A stretch of DNA of 32,161 nt from Asaia bogorensis (lineage in GTDB: Bacteria; Pseudomonadota; Alphaproteobacteria; SHVZ01), in the NCBI GenBank assembly GCA_945897335.1, contig CAMDFP010000014.1, positions 1 to 32,161 on the forward strand, given 5' to 3'. The notes under the pieces are model-generated. The model was not told where the DNA came from. It saw nothing but the letters and a program-made list of their open reading frames with translations, and ran no database searches. Made by a program: the position numbers and the translations under genes. This document shows positions 30,860 through 32,161 of this stretch, in pieces. Position 1 is the first letter of the stretch, and each line of letters begins with the position of its first letter.

Positions 30860-31359
30860 GCCCTGAGACGGAAACACCCGAGGTGGCCGGCAGCCTCATC
30901 CTCGAGCGCTTCGTCCCCTACAGGCTCTCCGTCCTTTCCAACACCGTCAGCCGGGCGATCGCCCGCATCTATGCGGAACGCTTCGACCTGACGATCCCGG
31001 AATGGCGGGTGATGGCCCAGCTCGGCCGCCACGGCCGGCTCTCGGCCAGCGACATCGTCGGATTGACCGCCATGGACAAGGTCCGGGTCAGTCGCGCCGT
31101 CGCCCGCCTGACGGCTTCGGGGCGCGTTGTCGCGGTCGCCGACGAGACCGATCGCCGGCGCCAGCTCCTCACTCTCGCCGCGGCCGGCCGGCGCATCTAC
31201 CGCGAGATCGTCCCGCTCGCGCTCGAACGGGAAGCGCGGCTCCTGGAGGCGCTGGAGCCGGGGGAGCGCCAGATGCTCGACCGGCTGCTCGCCAAGCTCC
31301 AGGCGCAGGCGCTCAGGCTCGCGCCGGAGGCCGGAGGACGGGTCGGCGAGCCGGATTGA
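30844..31359 (+). CDS. MarR-family regulator of homogentisate genes
   Basis: The 171-residue protein is a winged-helix MarR-type repressor. The segment around residues 50-110 contains IPEWRVMAQLGRHGRLSASDIV (helix-turn-helix), KVRVSRAVARLTASGRVVAV (recognition helix) and the wing DETDRRRQLLTL. Long N- and C-terminal helices for dimerisation flank it. The divergent position to hppD and the palindrome over both promoters point to control of tyrosine or homogentisate catabolism and of itself. ATG 30844 or the in-frame ATG 30853 could start; both lie in the operator. The inducer may be homogentisate or hydroxyphenylpyruvate (inference). Confidence 0.9.
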   Translation: MKLMPSPETETPEVAGSLILERFVPYRLSVLSNTVSRAIARIYAERFDLTIPEWRVMAQLGRHGRLSASDIVGLTAMDKVRVSRAVARLTASGRVVAVADETDRRRQLLTLAAAGRRIYREIVPLALEREARLLEALEPGERQMLDRLLAKLQAQALRLAPEAGGRVGEPD

Positions 31360-31409
31360 GCGTTGCCCGAGGAGGCGAATCCGAGCGAATCCAATCTCTT
31401 GCTCGCCCC

Positions 31410-31440
31410 TTGCCCCGACCCCGGCTCGGACTGATATAAA
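31410..31440 (+). promoter_or_regulatory. Promoter of the SRP RNA gene
   Basis: TATAAA (31435-31440) lies 7 bases before the predicted RNA 5' end at 31447. The best -35, TTGCCC (31410-31415), is 19 bases upstream, so spacing is loose. The gap 31360-31409 holds nothing else recognisable. Confidence 0.5.
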
Positions 31441-31446
31441 GACGTC

Positions 31447-31543
31447 GAGAGGTTGGGCGGTGGACGGGCTCCTCGCCAACCCGGTCAGGTCCGGAAGGAA
31501 GCAGCCGTAACGAGTTTCGGCCCGGGTCGCTGCCCAGCCTCTC
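31447..31543 (+). ncRNA. ffs: Signal recognition particle RNA, small bacterial type (4.5S)
   Basis: The apical domain GTCCGGAAGGAAGCAGC (31489-31505) followed by CGTAACGA is the conserved Ffh-binding loop with GGAA tetraloop. The ends pair as GAGAGGTTGGGC (31447-31458) and GCCCAGCCTCTC (31532-31543) with one G-T wobble. This gives a single 97-base hairpin of the short type. With Ffh it targets membrane proteins to the translocon. It lies 43 bases before dnaX, a common bacterial neighbour. No T-rich terminator follows. Confidence 0.95.
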
Positions 31544-31586
31544 ACCCTAGTCTCAAGATCCAAGGCGCAGGAACCCGGCCGGAAGC

Positions 31587-32161
31587 ATGTCCGACGCGAC
31601 GCCGCCGACCTCCGCCCAGCCCTACCGCGTCCTCGCGCGCAAGTACCGGCCGTCCACCTTCGCCGAGATGATCGGCCAGGAGGCGCTGGTCCGCACCCTC
31701 TCCAACGCCTTCGCCTCGGGGCGCATCGCGCATGCGTTCATGCTGACGGGGGTGCGCGGGGTCGGCAAGACCACGACCGCCCGCATCATCGCGCGTGCGC
31801 TCAACTGCATCGGGCCGGACGGCACCGGCGGGCCCACCATCAGCCCCTGTGGGGTCTGCGCGCCATGCGTCGCCATCACGGAGGACCGAGATGTCGACGT
31901 CCTGGAGGTCGACGCCGCCAGCCGCGCCGGCGTCGGCGACATCCGCGAACTGCTCGACGGAGTGCGCTACAAGCCGATCTCGGCCCGCTACAAGGTCTAC
32001 ATCCTGGACGAAGTCCACATGCTGTCGCCGCAGGCGTTCAACGCGCTGCTGAAGACGCTGGAGGAGCCCCCGCCCGAGGTAAAGTTCATCTTCGCGACCA
32101 CCGAGATCCGCAAGGTGCCGGTGACCGTACTGTCGCGCTGCCAGCGCTTCGACCTGAAGCG
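31587..32161 (+). CDS. dnaX: DNA polymerase III subunit gamma/tau, N-terminal part (cut by window edge)
   Basis: The 191 visible residues are the start of the clamp-loader ATPase. The opening YRVLARKYRPSTFAEMIGQ (13-31) is typical, the Walker A is GVRGVGKTT (55-63), the zinc cysteines are C74, C88, C91 and C94, Walker B ends in DEVH (141-144), and sensor 1 is in FATTE (169-173). It loads the beta clamp and holds the polymerase together. ATG 31587 follows GGAA. The remaining part, including any tau extension, is outside the window. The SRP RNA gene lies just upstream. Confidence 0.97.
   Translation, partial: MSDATPPTSAQPYRVLARKYRPSTFAEMIGQEALVRTLSNAFASGRIAHAFMLTGVRGVGKTTTARIIARALNCIGPDGTGGPTISPCGVCAPCVAITEDRDVDVLEVDAASRAGVGDIRELLDGVRYKPISARYKVYILDEVHMLSPQAFNALLKTLEEPPPEVKFIFATTEIRKVPVTVLSRCQRFDLK

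Noticed and set aside
1-32161. Search for mobile elements, tRNAs, CRISPR arrays and phage genes
   Set aside because: No transposase, integrase, terminal repeats, tRNA-like folds or regularly spaced repeats were recognised by eye; base composition looks uniform.

Overview
The window is GC-rich, densely packed bacterial chromosome, most likely from an alphaproteobacterium of the Rhodospirillales type. The evidence is the gene content: a SAM-II riboswitch in front of metZ, the hldD/lgt/midA-like/pgeF run beside a UbiK-type gene, a short signal recognition particle RNA next to dnaX, and Lgt, HppD and HldD proteins of alphaproteobacterial style. No insertion sequence, phage gene, tRNA, rRNA or CRISPR array was seen. 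No stretch over 300 bases lacks a gene; the largest gaps (222-409 and 6851-7061) are described as regulatory regions.

Region by region: (1) 1-221 is the start of a TPR-repeat gene that runs off the left edge. (2) 410-1384 is a metallo-beta-lactamase-fold hydrolase that probably begins upstream of its first standard start codon. (3) 6850-1381 (minus strand) is a tight five-gene acyl-CoA operon: AMP-forming acyl-CoA ligase, acyl-CoA dehydrogenase, enoyl-CoA hydratase, a second acyl-CoA dehydrogenase and an alpha/beta hydrolase. (4) 6900-8264 is metZ with a strong promoter, a SAM-II riboswitch, an intrinsic terminator and a hairpin over the ribosome binding site. (5) 8295-9788 is a TIGR04372-like glycosyltransferase. 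(6) 9824-14357 is an operon of DUF35, a thiolase-fold protein without the catalytic cysteine, an SDR, a MaoC hydratase and an MFS transporter. (7) 14343-19430 holds a UbiK-like gene (minus) and the run hldD-lgt-midA-like-pgeF-M24 protein. (8) 19427-26898 holds a polysaccharide deacetylase, a methyltransferase with regulatory domain, an aminotransferase, a gamma-glutamyltransferase-like lipoprotein, a BepA-like M48 protease and a DsbA-like thiol oxidoreductase. (9) 30796-26906 (minus) is a complete homogentisate operon, hppD-hmgA-fahA-maiA, divergent from a marR regulator. (10) 31447-31543 is the SRP RNA, followed by the 5' part of dnaX.

How the genes work together: regions 3 and 6, separated by metZ and the glycosyltransferase, contain between them every step needed to activate an unknown acid, oxidise and hydrate it as a CoA ester, and cleave it by a thiolase-like or retro-aldol step. 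Several proteins resemble the heteromeric enzymes of steroid side-chain breakdown (paired dehydrogenases with complementary half-sites, and a DUF35/Ltp2-like pair). This is the best candidate here for an undescribed catabolic system; its substrate cannot be read from the sequence. The homogentisate operon takes 4-hydroxyphenylpyruvate to fumarate and acetoacetate. A perfect 22-bp palindrome sits inside the hppD promoter and on the marR start codon, suggesting one switch for both.
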